A stretch of DNA of 64,000 nucleotides from Fennellomyces sp. T-0311 (Eukaryota; Mucoromycota; Mucoromycetes; Mucorales; Lichtheimiaceae). Made by a program: the position numbers and the translations under genes. The stretch spans positions 310,001 to 374,000 of the forward strand of contig JALLLT010000011.1 of the NCBI GenBank assembly GCA_025266875.1, written 5' to 3'. Shown piece by piece: positions 31,691 to 43,900 of the stretch (position 1 is the stretch's first letter; every line of letters starts with the position of its first letter). The notes under the pieces were generated by a model. That model was not told where the DNA came from, did not search any database, and saw only the letters and a program-made list of their open reading frames with translations.

Positions 31691-34394
31691 ATAGTTCAAA
31701 AGTTATAATTTATTTTGAGAGGTAATAGACCTGCTCCTAAAGGTATTAGGTCTCTCTCTTGCGGTTCGAAGGTGTTGTTAAATTAGTACAAAAGGATGAG
31801 AAAATTGATGTTTGATAAAAAAGCCATATTGGTGAAAGAAAGAAAAAGCAGGTCAGTGTAGTCCGAGATGGTAGACAGCGGGGATGGCACTGCCGTAGTG
31901 CAATTAGACCCTTACAGAACCACACATGTCATGTGTGATTTCCTTGGGCGAATCTGTCGAATCTTGGGTGGATCGTCCGGTGATTGATTCGTTGTCCTCA
32001 TTCGGCTGGATCAGGCTGTCGATCCGATGTAGAGCTCGGAGGAGTGCTGGCCAAGCGTGCTCCCATTCACCAGGGATGAGGCTGCCATATGGTCGCGGAA
32101 GGCAGTTCAGTATATCGTCGATCGGATGGACGCCAGGATCGAGCTCGGAAATGGCACCGAAGGCTTCCACTAATTCTTGCATTTGTGGCTCTACAAGCGG
32201 GCAGGAGGTGTACTGTTCTCTTCTGGCCTTGCCTTGTCCACAGTGGCAGTCTGGTGGGTTTTATGTTGGCGGAAGCCAATGTAGCCTCCAGTTGGCAAGC
32301 CGGTGTCGATCATTCGTTGACGCTTCGAGGTACAAAACTGGGTCAGTCACACGAATCGGTCGTAGACAGCGTACTGATATGGATGCTTTGGCGCTTGAAC
32401 TCGTTATCTCGTGTGCTGTCGATCTTTCGGCGGTGTTGCCTCAGTTTGTAACTTTTTGAGCTTTTGGCTGATAGGGTTGGTTGCTGTTAGTCGTCGCCAC
32501 TGTTGGTCACAGGATTTTTCCCTTTTGATAGTATCGCACGTTCTACTGTACGAGCTATGGTTGATATTGGCAGTGGATTGCAGGCGCACCGTAAACTTCA
32601 ATTGGAGGGCACGAGTGCGAATATGGATCGATGGTAGATCCGCCATCACCATCGGGACAGTTGTTAGGGAGTGTGTTGACTTGTTGCGATTGCGTGTCAT
32701 CTTGATATACCCAGTATGTGCGTTTTCCAACTATTTTCATTTGCTTCGCCGATAGTGCTGCGATTACAATGCCGCATTCAAAAACTGGTCATGCAAATGA
32801 TCGGTATGTGCGCAGTGCTGACCATACAGTGGTCCCCCCCTCCGGTTTTTCCTAAGCGGATGGTACGCCAAAAACCGAGTAAAAAGCAGGGTTCACTGTA
32901 GCCCAATGGCATATTCGTGTATGCCCAGCTGGCGAAGTAAGGTCATGCTACCTGTCGCCTTTGAAACGCGTTGGCTTATGAGTTTGTTGAGAACAATAAC
33001 GTCGTACGTAAATGGCAGACCGAGGTATTGGAAACGATCGACCTTGTTGTTCGATGTTCCATAGATCACACAGTTCTGAGGACTTGGCTGGCTGCTATTG
33101 TTTGGTGCTGGTTCAACTATAGCGCACTTGTCTGGATGCCATTGATAACCATATTCGCTCGAGTGTAGTTCTGCGATTTTCAGCAGGCGTCCCATATCTT
33201 GCATTGAACCCAACAATGCTACATCATATGCATATAACAAGGAGGAAACCAATACCGTCGATGATTTGGTGCTACTTGCCATGTGTTGCACTACCGATTC
33301 TTCCGTATCTTGCGCTGAGAGCGGAGCCGTACGGAGCACCAACGGGATTTTTTCCAAGGGCTTGCATGCGGATACGGAGTCTTCTTCGGTAGCGGATTGA
33401 TGGAAACGGCATATCGTAGTGGGCTGAGGATAGATCCTTGCAAAACCCCTCGTGCAGGCCGGATACAGCGAGATCGATGGTTCTGGAGATACACCGCAAT
33501 GCGTACGTCGTCGAAGAATGCGTACGTCGTCGAAGAGGTGTTGTAGAATATGGAACAGAGCGCTCGGCAGGTTTCCCTGCGACGTTGGACATATAATATC
33601 TCTTGAGCTCGAGCCGTACGCTTGCTTAATGTCAAGAAAAAGTTGGACCGGTGGCTCTCCATATTGACGTTGGTACTGGCGGATAAGCATGTTCAACGCG
33701 AAAGCCTGGTCGGGGACTCCGCATTTGTGTCTAAAACCGCCTTGAGCTATGTCTAGAGCTGGCATCGCTCTAAGAAGTTTGACAATAGATAGCGCTCCAA
33801 AAGTTTCCGCGAAACGTTGGCAAGACTGATTGGCCTGTAATTTCCAGCTTCCGTGAGATCACCTTTCTAATAGATTGGGATGACATGGGCTGCCCACCAC
33901 GGTATGGGGACATGTGACCAGTTCCAGCAGACCACCAAGAGCTTGCTTGGGATATTCGACAGTGGTTCTGCTATAGGTTTGAGCATGGAATCAGTTACAT
34001 GATCGGCACCTAGAGCTTTCCTTGGTCCCATGTTGCGGATGCAGTTAGCAATTTCTGCAGCAGGAAAAGGCTCAGTCTCTTCGGCTATATTGTCATTGTT
34101 GTGCCAGCAATGCAACTTCCTCTTTGGGTCTCGCTCGCCTCCGAACGCCTTGGAGAGGTAATCCACCATAACTTCGGCGGCGAATTGGGGTCCCGCTGGA
34201 TGGGAGAAGGTATGGCTCGCTTGACGATTTCGACGCATACGTTTAATTATCGAGTTTGCTTCGCCTACCGAGATTTTAGACCTGCAAGCTATATATAAAT
34301 TGCGATCTTCTTCAATACATTGCTTGTCTGTGGGTGACGATTGCATTGTTGCAAGATTACATACGCACCGATGCTGACCCCGATATCTGTTCAC
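31691..34394 (-). mobile_element. 5'-truncated, inactive LINE with reverse transcriptase remnants
   Basis: Minus-strand fragments in several frames rebuild the order of a LINE ORF2. The first is the pre-RT motif NMGPRKALGADHVTDSMLKP then VPIPWWAAHVIPIY (34100-33867). NYRPISLANVSRKLLERYLL follows (about 33840-33780), then GVPDQAFALNMLIRQY and LFLDIKQAYGS, then the catalytic box as LLYAYDVALLG, where the expected YADD has become YAYD. A thumb-like PVFECGI with PLSAKQ and the zinc-knuckle C-terminus end the series (about 32250-31904). The 3' tail ends at 31691. Stops, frameshifts and the mutated catalytic Asp make it dead. The part from 32300 down lies inside inverted repeat arm B. Confidence 0.85.
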
Positions 34395-37300
34395 CTTAAA
34401 GTGTTTTGCTTACACAAACCGACCACACATGAAATCTGATTTAACTTTATAGCTTTGGCTCTCCTTTCATATCATAGAATTTTGCTGCGGTGCTTTATCT
34501 GTCCCTGCTATCCATGATATTGCAAAGGAACACTTTTAGCGCCGACAAACAGCAAGAGCACTGTGTACATACAATTACTTTACCCTTGGTAGGTTTGCGA
34601 CATAAGTGTACATAGGTCATAAAGCGGTATGTCGTGAAGCTGATAGCCATCGATGCTCCCCCCAAAAATTAGTGTATCTACTGATTGCTTATGGCTACTT
34701 ACACATGACCCAAATGCCTCAGAAGCCTTGCCACTATAGTTTCTATTTTGAGTCGGACGAATCGAATCGAAGTATCAATGGATATACGAATTGTTTTAGT
34801 ACTACTAGTTCAGCTAATTTATCTTGACGAAGTTACATTCCTTTACTATATGTATGGATTTTTTGATCATCCATAACGCTTTGTTGTTCTTGGAGCTTAC
34901 TACTTCTATTTCCGATAATCGTGCAACCATGCAGCATTTAGCTGAAAAATAAAAACAGCAGACAGTCTGCCCTGCGACTGGACATTCCGAGCCAAAGGAA
35001 ACTAGATCAGATAGTGTAAAGGACCAATGTTTAAATCCAGGTGCTTACTACTGTACTTTAGTCGCTCAGGTCATGAGCTGGAACTCCTGGCTCCTTGGCA
35101 CAGAAGCGGTATGTACAACTGTACACAAAGTCGCTCGTTCATAAAAAAGCACTCCCCTATTCTGTATGATTACAGTATCGCGTAAAAGTCGCACTTAATG
35201 AGCCGAAAACACGCATCCACACATAGTGCGGTAAATCGTGAGGAAGCAACCTGCAGGATATTAAAAGGAATTCACAATGTAGCGGGCTTGTATTACCGCA
35301 TTACCGGTGTACGCTTTGCAAGTTGGTGAACACACCATGTCATTCTTTCGTTCAGGTTACTCATGACATCTGACCATTCATCGATATCTTTTTTTTTGGG
35401 GGGGGTGCAGAGGAGTGTCCAGGTATAGAAATTGCAGAGTGCGTGAGATATACAATACTCGGCAAACTGTCGATCAACCCCAAAGCGTAAAACCAACTAC
35501 CTTAATCGAGAATTGACACCCACTCCCAAGCGATCTGACATGCTTGTCATTGTCATTCCCCTTGTAGTTTATCATATTCTGTATGATTTCCTCCTGATTT
35601 CTCAAACAACATGCCGCTACTAGTCGGCAACTACGCCCTACAGGGGTAACTGACATCAAGATTAGATAATAAAATAATGTTTGAACTATCTGGCCGTTCA
35701 AATCGTAATTTGATCCTATGTTTGTAGAGGACAAGGTGAGTGTATATATTTTGAATTCATGCGGCAAGAAACTCTGAAGCAGCAAGAAGAATCAATCAGC
35801 TCCATTTAATCAATGAAGGAGCATTATTACTATTACCATTGTTATCAAGAACAAGTAGCCTAGCATTATCTGTATGGAGTAAAAGAAGGCTGGAGCGGTA
35901 AACCCAGTGTCTGGTACATACTGTCTCCGAAACATCATTCATCGCTTCGGAGACACCAGTAATTGTACAGTCTTGGGCACTATAAAGTAAGCTATAGCGC
36001 ACGGCTTCTCTCCGTAATGTCGTAAATTCCATTTCTGCGTATTAAAGCTGCCACGGGTAGGAGGATATATTACATTGGCAACTTTTGAAGTAGTATGAGG
36101 CTGCGTAGTGCGGGCTGGAAATCATTCCATGTGCAAGAGACATGGGCTTTATCAGTGATGATGCGGGCAAGTCTTTTTTACATATCTGTATATTGTCACA
36201 AAGGATTGTAGCTCTCTTTGGCACCGACTTTGTATTAAATGCTGAAATTTGGGCATGTAGTATGATAGCTTTAAGAATGTTGTTAAACTTGAGGATCGTG
36301 CGGCTGGATGTATTGTCAAGTAAAGGTAAGGCGGTTTGATTCAAGTTGGATACTTTGACATTTTATTCTCGCATCCTTGTTACGATACATCTGAATACGA
36401 TGTAATTGGTGAGGAAGTATATCTTGTCTTGTTTATGCAAATAATGGAGCTCGTAATTTCCTTATACTTTGTCAAAGAAGCAAAAGGATTTATCTCATTT
36501 TCTAAAGAGAAGTTCTTATAATCAGATTTTCTGCAACCTCTTTTCCTAAACTTGGTTTTATACATCGAGCATGCTTTCTAATTACACCAATATAAATGCC
36601 CATGACGAACGAATGGGTATAATAAGATTTGTGTATATACATTTGGATCACGCACATTTCTGCCACTAAAGCACTTAGCATTCGTTGCGTGACCAGTGAA
36701 AAAAACCTTGTGTTTGGAAGAAACATCGGTGTTATTGGCCAATCCAAGAATGACAAGATGATTCAGAAGACGGAACCAGAAGATTCTGAAAACCCTAGGA
36801 GTTGATTATCTTCCTGGCTTCCATCAATTATGGCGTTTTCTCTTTTAATCCAGAGCGTGGCTTCTTGGAGATCACTCTTGTTTGAGCTTTGTTATAGAAC
36901 AGATAGCTCCTCGTAATCTGAATCATCCGAGATATTTTTACTAACCGCTCTGGTGGTTAACCTCGTAGTTTCTCCTAGCGAGTTAAAAGTACAGATATCT
37001 CCTCCCCGTATGTACTTTAAATTGCAGCCGAACACCGCATGATTAAATATTATCATACTACTCATTCTAGTTTCATGCATAGATGTGCTTGAATGAAATT
37101 GCTGGATCCAGCTTGATCATTTTTAGAGAGGGTTCATATTCCGTTTGCATTGGCTATAATTTATGATGCCACGGATAGCCTAGAGTTTATAAATAGACTC
37201 TTTTCAGCTTCTCACTTTATTGAGCTCAAAATACTATTTCTCACCCTTCAGCTGTTCTCAGATGTAAAAGAACTACGGCGACGGTGAAAGATGCCCCTTT

Positions 37301-37855
37301 GTATTAGTTATAGAAGCCAGCAAAGACACGTGAACGATGTGAAACCTTCCAGTAGTTTCGCACGGCATCAGACAGATTGATAACTTTTGTCTGGTGAATT
37401 TGGGTTATTTATCAACCATGATTAAGCTAATCGTATTTGGCTGGAATATCCCTGCAACGATGGTTTTTCCACTCAGTTTGTGCTGGCTAACCAGGGCCGA
37501 CAATCGAATGACTGTGACACTTCTGATCGCATCACACATGATTCTAAATTTGGGCATACGCCGAGCGTCTATTTCAAGAAGTGTAACCTATCAAGCATGG
37601 TTGCGGGGCGGTACAAGCCGGAAGAAGTACGATGCTCCCACGGATTGCAAATCACTTCATGATGGCGATTGCAAAAGTACCCTCGGAAGCAAAGAAGCTC
37701 CGAAGAAATGGGTATATTTTGCGGTGTAACCAGGTATTTTCAACAGCAAGGAAGCCGCCGTCTATTAAATTTAAATGCAAACATAAAGCCCGGGTGTTAT
37801 CTCTCTCTTTTTTCACACTATCTTTCTTTCCTCCCTCTCTCACACAGCAAGAAAA
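34395..37855. other. 3.4-kb region without recognised genes
   Basis: Only short open frames with frequent stops on both strands. Nothing between 34400 and 37700 gave a motif I recognise. The last 100 bases are strongly pyrimidine-rich (37795-37845) and sit just before the allantoicase start, so they are probably its promoter/leader. Confidence 0.4.
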
Positions 37856-39549
37856 ATGCATAAGCGTATTGATCACAACGACATCAACGCACAGCTCGGT
37901 CAATGCATAGGTACGCTTCTTGACTTTTTACACGTTTGGGAGGGTTGTCATGGTAACCGATCTATGCAGATCTTGCAAGCTCCGCGATGGGAAGCACGAT
38001 TGTGGCAGTAACGGACGAATTCTTTGCACCAGCTACAAACATGATCAATCCTGCACCGCCGGTTCATTGCCCTGGAAAATTCATCGACACGGGGGCATGG
38101 ATGGATGGCTGGGAAACCAAGCGACACAACGCCGGGTATGACTGGTGCATTATCAAGCTGGGATTTGCAGGCGTGATCCGTGGATTCGATATTGACACAT
38201 CGTATTTTACGGGGAATCAGGCACCCGCAGCTTCCGTCGAGGCCACCTTTTGCTCTGACAATGACCTCGACAAGGCTCAATGGTCTGAGATTTTGCCCCG
38301 TGTGGACTTGCCCCCTTCGTGTCACAATGCTTTTGTCCTCGACTCTCCAACTAAGGTTTGCACTCATGTGCGCATTAACAATTACCCCGATGGCGGCATT
38401 GCGCGCTTCCGTGTGTATGGCCAAGTGACGCCCTTGTGGCCCAAGGGAGCTTCGTAAGTTGTGTGCGTGCGTGTGTTGTTTCCCGAGAGGTATGTTAAAC
38501 TCTATTTGTACAGTGAAGTTGTGGATTTGGCATATGTGGGTAACGGCGGTCGCGTGGTGTATGCTACCGATGAGCACTATGCACCTGGTAACAACATTCT
38601 GCTGCCTGGCCGTGGCGCCAATGCCGACGATGGCTGGCAGACCAAGCGTTCCCGAGTGCCCGACCACAGCGACTTTGCAGTGATCCGCCTGGGTGATAAG
38701 GGCCATATTTTGAAGATGGAGCTGGACACATCGCACTTTTGCGGCAATTATCCCAACAGGATTAAACTGGAGGCTACGAATAGCGATGCTGAGGTGCCAG
38801 AGTCGACAGCTAAATGGACCACCTTGGTCGAACCTTCATCGACGGGTCCAAACGGCCTCTTTTACTTTGATCCAGCACATACAGACAAGGTGTTCACGCA
38901 TGCGCGCATTACTATTCTTCCAGATGGCGGGTTCAAGCGCGTCCGTCTGTACGGCGTGCGTCAGGGTGCAGCTCTCCCTTCGCTCCCCCTTGCAGCACCG
39001 AATGCACCCAAGCGCAGCGTTGTCGCGGAGCCTTTGACAGCTGAGGAATACGCACCGTACGGTGAAGTGATTGAAGCACGAAAGAACGTGAATATCACGG
39101 GCGCCAACCAGGGCACGGCTGAAAAGTTTCATCATGTGGCGAAGGTCACGAATGCATTCCCCAACAACAGTGGCAACCTCAACCTGTGCGTGTACCATTG
39201 CCGTCCAGCCAAGGAGCTGCCCTTCAAGGTCAAGCTGCTCGAGCGCCATCCTTACTCCAGCCAACAGTTTATTCCCATGACGGATGGCTCAACACGCGGC
39301 TATCTCGTGGTTGTGGCACTCAACAATCCCGATGGATCGCCAGATCTGAACACGCTCAAGGCGTTTATCGCATCGTCGAAACAGGGTATCAGCTACAGAC
39401 GCGGTGTGTGGCACCACCCCATGATTGCTTTAGAAAATGAAACCGACTTTGCCTGTCTGGTGCACGAGAACGGTGTGCCCAACGACGACTGCCAGGAAAC
39501 CAACGTAGATGAGGTCGTGGTGCAGGTGCCAGGATACCATACATTTTAA
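37856..39549 (+). CDS. Fused allantoicase / ureidoglycolate lyase
   Basis: One 524-residue chain joins two successive enzymes of purine (allantoin) degradation. Residues 1 to about 345 are allantoicase, with its two related repeats: TDEFFAPATN with GAWMDGWETKRHN, and TDEHYAPGNN with DDGWQTKRSRVPDHSDF. It converts allantoate to ureidoglycolate and urea. From about residue 365 (AEPLTAEEYAPYGEVIEA) the chain is ureidoglycolate lyase, a cupin-fold enzyme giving glyoxylate and urea. Its motifs are CVYHCRPAK, LERHPYSSQQFIPM and GVWHHPMIAL. Exons 37856-37910, 37970-38453 and 38514-39549 total 525 codons, and the two parts lie in one uninterrupted exon. Yeasts encode the activities separately (DAL2, DAL3). 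Nitrogen-catabolite control is expected, but I did not see a decisive site. Confidence 0.93.
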
Positions 39550-39551
39550 AC

Positions 39552-39557
39552 AATAAA
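39552..39557 (+). terminator. Polyadenylation signal AATAAA of the allantoicase fusion gene
   Basis: Canonical AATAAA three bases after the stop codon and about 60 bases before the next start codon, so the transcript must end very close to or inside the 5' end of TTC1. Confidence 0.6.
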
Positions 39558-39617
39558 ATTTTGCTCTCTTTGTATAAACTTCTATCTTGTTCTTCGTCAA
39601 AATATACCCTTCGCACA

Positions 39618-40444
39618 ATGGCAATCATTACGGAAGCCAAAGAACAAGACATTGTGGATGAGAAACAGCCTGCGGGTGAAAAGCCCCCGACTCAAACGGA
39701 AGAGCACGCTGATGAGGACGGCGATGTGTTTTATGACAGTGTTGATTACGCGCCCGAGGAATTGGAGGTAAAAGGCAAATTGAGATGGTGGAAATTGACT
39801 AATTAAAGTAAATAATAATAAAAAAGCGGCTGCTTCGAGAAGCTACGGAACATAAAAAGACAGGCAATCAATATTTCGCCACGGGCGACTTTGAAAAGGC
39901 AGTCGAGGAATACGAGCAAGCGCTGACGGTGTGCCCGATGGCACTGGCCAAAGAGCGGGCGATCTATTTCGGCAACATTGCTGCATGCCATTTAAAGTTG
40001 GTAAGCAACAGCCGCACACCAGCCTCCTTGCTTTCTGTGTTGCTAAGCAACATATGAAATATACAGAGCAAATATAAGGATGCAAGGGACATGGCCACGC
40101 AGGCACTGGAGCTGGATTCCGGTTACACCAAAGTGCTCTTACGCCGGGCTCAAGCCAACGAGAAATTAAACACGTATAGCTCGCTGTCGGATGCGCTGGA
40201 GGACTATCGCAAGCTGGATGAGCTTTCGGGTGATGCATACACCAAGCGTGAGTGTGCCCGGGCCAAGCAGCGGCTGCCATCGCTTATCAAGGAGCGGATG
40301 GAGGCAGAAAAGGAGGAGATGATGGGCAAGCTGAAGGATCTGGGTAATACACTGCTGGGCAAGTTTGGGCTGTCGACGGACAACTTTCAGTTGCAACAGG
40401 ATCCGTCTTCTGGCGGGTACAGCGTCAACTTTGTAAATAAATGA
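39618..40444 (+). CDS. TTC1: TTC1-type tetratricopeptide repeat co-chaperone
   Basis: Homologue of TTC1, a cytosolic TPR protein that binds Hsp70/Hsp90 and signalling partners. The 233-residue product has an acidic N-terminus and then three TPR units: GNQYFATGDFEKAVEEYEQA, a KERAIYFGNIAACHLKLSKY segment, and ATQALELDSGYTKVLLRRAQ. The C-terminal tail is diagnostic (MMGKLKDLGNTLLGKFGLST, then NFQLQQDPSSGGYSVNF). Exons 39618-39767, 39827-40000 and 40067-40444 total 234 codons. The first intron ends in an A-rich AAAAAG acceptor with no pyrimidine tract; a CTAAT-like branch site lies upstream. The gene starts only 68 bases after the allantoicase stop codon on the same strand. Confidence 0.93.
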
Positions 40445-40992
40445 TCTACGGTGGGCCGGATAAACCTTGCGGCGGAGTGTTCTGTTTCAAGTAGGCGCAC
40501 GAATTGGGTGGATTGGGTTGCGGGCAAGTGGTGTTTGATAAGTATGCAGCGACAGTGGAGCAATATTTGGGGGCCCATTGTAACGGTGGCGATGTTTGGG
40601 GAAGCGGTTTTACAGTACGGATATACAGGCTCGGAAAGGTAAAACCCATCAGGACTCCGACCCGTTTGCCCCGACAGAAATGGCAAAAGGTTGGGCAGGC
40701 GGGTGGGGGGCGAAACAAGGGATTTGAAAGCAGAAAGGGTCTGTCAAAAATTGTTTTTATCTCTTTTCCTTTTTTTGTTGGGGGAAAAAAAGGAATTATA
40801 TCGAGGCCTTGCTGTATTTTTGTTTCTTTTCATTCATCTCTGTACTTCTTTATATTGCATAATCCCACTCTCCAGCAGGTAACACCGTTTGCTGCCCAGA
40901 GCCACACGCTAACCCGCTGTGTAGCATCCACATTATAACACTTCTCTCTCTCTCCACGCAACGAACACACATCACCACACACATCACATATC
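40445..40992. promoter_or_regulatory. TTC1-FAS intergenic region and presumptive FAS promoter
   Basis: No gene. The last 150 bases before the fatty acid synthase ATG contain pyrimidine-rich and CACA-rich tracts (CTCTCTCTCTC near 40944, then ACACATCACCACACACATCA), typical of strongly expressed fungal promoters/leaders. No specific factor site can be claimed. Confidence 0.4.
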
Positions 40993-43900
40993 ATGAGCCA
41001 CCAACAAGTTTTGCGCCCTCTCTCTGTCAAGCAGAACAAGACCGAGGTCTCCATCCTCGTGCCTGCCGATATCTGGGTCTCGGCCGAGCAGCTGAAAGAG
41101 GAGTTCCCCATCAATGAAGAAGAAGTAGTAGAAGAAGTTACAGAGATCGAGCTCGCCGCCCGCTTCATGCACTTTGCAGCCATCCGGGCAGCCAAGGAAC
41201 CTCAGTTCTTACCGGTTGCACGGACAGCCTTCACTGATTTCCGTAGTCAATATCTCAAGAGCAACGATGTGCATGCAACCACTCGCCACCTGTCGTCTGA
41301 TTCGCGCAAAGTCGTGATCCAGGCCTACTTTACTGCGCTCGTCGTCTTGAAGAAGGACAAGCTCGACGACTGGAAGGCCCCCGAGAGTGCTCTGTTTGCT
41401 GCTGCCGCGCGAGGCGACACCAAGATCTTTGCTGCCTTTGGTGGCCAAGGCAACATTGAGGAATATTTCGACGAACTGGCAGATATCTGGACTACATACG
41501 AAGGTCTCGTGCGTTCATTCGTCGAGCGCATGGCTGTGGTTCTGGCTGAACATGCTCGCAGCTCGGAGGCCAGCGTCTTCCACTCCAAGGGTCTCGACGT
41601 TGTGCGCTGGTTGGAGAACCCTGAGCTGCGTCCGGATCTGCAGTATCTGGTATCCGCCCCCGTCAGCTTCCCGCTTATCGGCTTGACCCAACTCCTTCAC
41701 TACTATGTCATGCTGAAGGTGCTGGATCGTTCGCCTGAGGATATCCGAAAGCTCTTGGCTGGTTAGTAACTCGAGATAAACACAGGGATGGAGGGGCTGA
41801 CAACATAATTTTCCTTAGGCTCGACGGGTCACAGTCAGGGTATCATTTCGTCTGCTGTCATCGCCTCGTCAGCGACCGAAGAAGATTTCATTCGCAATGC
41901 CGAGAAGGCCTTGGGCCTGCTTTTCTGGATCGGCACCCGCGCTCAACAAGTATTCCCTCCCACCACGCTGAACCCCACCATCTTGGAAGATTCGCTATCG
42001 AACAACGAAGGCAATCCAACCCCGATGCTTTCCATCTCTGGCTTGCGCGAGGAGCAGGTCTTGAAGCATCTCGATGCAACCAACGCCCATCTTGCTCCCG
42101 ATCGTCAGATCAAGGTCACTCTGTTCAATGGCCCCCGCTCCTTCGTCTGCACTGGCCCTCCTCAGTCATTGTATGGTCTCAACCTTAGCCTGCGCAAGCT
42201 CAAGGCTCCGACAGGCCTGGAACAGTCTCGAGTGCCATTCTCTCAGCGCAAGCTCAAGTTCTCGTCCCGCTTCTTGCCCATCACTGCGCCTTTCCACAGC
42301 AACTATCTCGAGCAGGCTTCGGATATTTTGAAGGAGGATATCAAGCGAGGCAACCTGGCCTTCCATGCCAAGGACTTGAAGGTGCCTGTATTTGCTACTG
42401 ATTCAGGTAAATTTTGATGGGGGGTTCAGTCGGAGTTTGTGGCGTGTCAGCCAATACAGCCAACTTTCTTTTTTTTTGGGTCCATGGGGCGTTGGGGCAT
42501 AAATATTAATTGTAGCAAAAAAAAATGTGTAGGTGACGATTTGAGATCATCGAAGGATTTGACGCTCGATTTGGTGTCCCTTATCTGCGCTCGCCCGGTG
42601 CATTGGGAAAAGGCAATTGCCCTGAATGACCTCACCCATATTATCGATTTCGGTCCCGGTGGTGCTTCGGGCATTGGTGGCTTGACCCACCGCAACAAGG
42701 AGGGCACCGGTGTGCAAATTCTGTTGGCCGGTGCGCTTGAAGGCAGCAACCGCGATCTGTCTTACAAGGCTGACCTCTTTGACTCCGATCTTCGCGCTGT
42801 TACCTACTCGCAGAACTGGGCAAAGGCCTTCCAGCCTAAGCTTGTCAAGACGACAAGGTAAAATTAACTGTCACCTGGATACAAACAACAAAAAAAAAAG
42901 CTTAACTTAAATTATTTATAGCAACGGCCGTATCCATGTCGACACTCGCTTGTCCCGTTTGCTCGGTAAGCCCCCGATGATGGTCGCTGGTATGACTCCC
43001 TCCACTGTCAGCGAGGAATTCGTTTCTGCCGTGATGAACGCCGGTTACCACGTCGAACTTGCCGGTGGCGGTCATTACAACGAAAAAATGCTCCGCAGCA
43101 AGGTCGATAAGATCATGAACTTGACCCGTGCTGGTGAAGGTGTTACCCTCAACATCTTGTTCTTGAACGTGCGTCAGTGGGGCTTCCAATACCCTCTTGT
43201 CCAAGTGATGCGCAAGGAGGGTCTTCCCATGGAAGGTGTCTGTATTGCTGCTGGTGTACCTTCATTGGACGTTGCCAACGAGATCCTTGCCAACCTTCAA
43301 GAATCTGGCATTCGCCATGTTGCATTCAAGCCAGGCAGCATCGATACTATTCGTCAGGTAACGTATCACACACGTTTATGCATAAAAGACATTGTGTGTA
43401 ACCGAGATTTTTTTTAGGTTGTCTCCATTGCTGCTTCGAACCCAACCATGCCCATTATCATGGAATGGACTGGTGGTCGTGCCGGTGGCCATCACAGTTT
43501 CGAAGATTTCCATCAGCCTATTCTGGAAACTTATGCTTCGATCCGTCGTCAGCCTAACATTGTGCTTGTGGCTGGCTCCGGTTTTGGTGGTGCCGATGAT
43601 ACTTTGCCCTACTTGACTGGTGACTGGGCCTTGAAGTTCGGTTATCCCGCCATGCCTTTCGATGGTATCCTGTTTGGTTCGCGCATGATGGTTTCCAAGG
43701 AAGGTCTTGCTTCGCCCGCTGTCAAGCAAGCTATGGTAGATGCTCCCGGTGTTGATGATGATAGCTGGGAAAAGACCTACAAGGGTCCTGCTGGTGGTGT
43801 GATCACTGTTCGCTCCGAACTTGGTGAGCCTATTCACAAGATCGCCACTCGTGGCGTGCGTCTCTGGAAGGAGCTTGACGAAAGTATCTTCAACTTGCCC

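Larger units (their letters stand above)
25973..32300 (-). repeat. Inverted repeat arm B
   Basis: Reverse complement of 1-6228. The inner end is CTACATAG at 25973-25980, the exact counterpart of 6221-6228. The match continues at least to 32300, which corresponds to base 1 of the window, and probably further. Internal content mirrors arm A: terminal kilobase 25973-26980, AATCCAAA satellite about 27060-27300, low-complexity region to about 28690, splice-signal region to about 30130, small gene 30375-30992, and LINE 3' end from 31691. Confidence 0.95.

Noticed and set aside
36042..36344. Minus-strand 100-codon frame followed by a 78-codon frame
   Set aside because: I considered a decayed gamma-glutamyltransferase because of an SSPHYAA stretch, but no other family motif follows.
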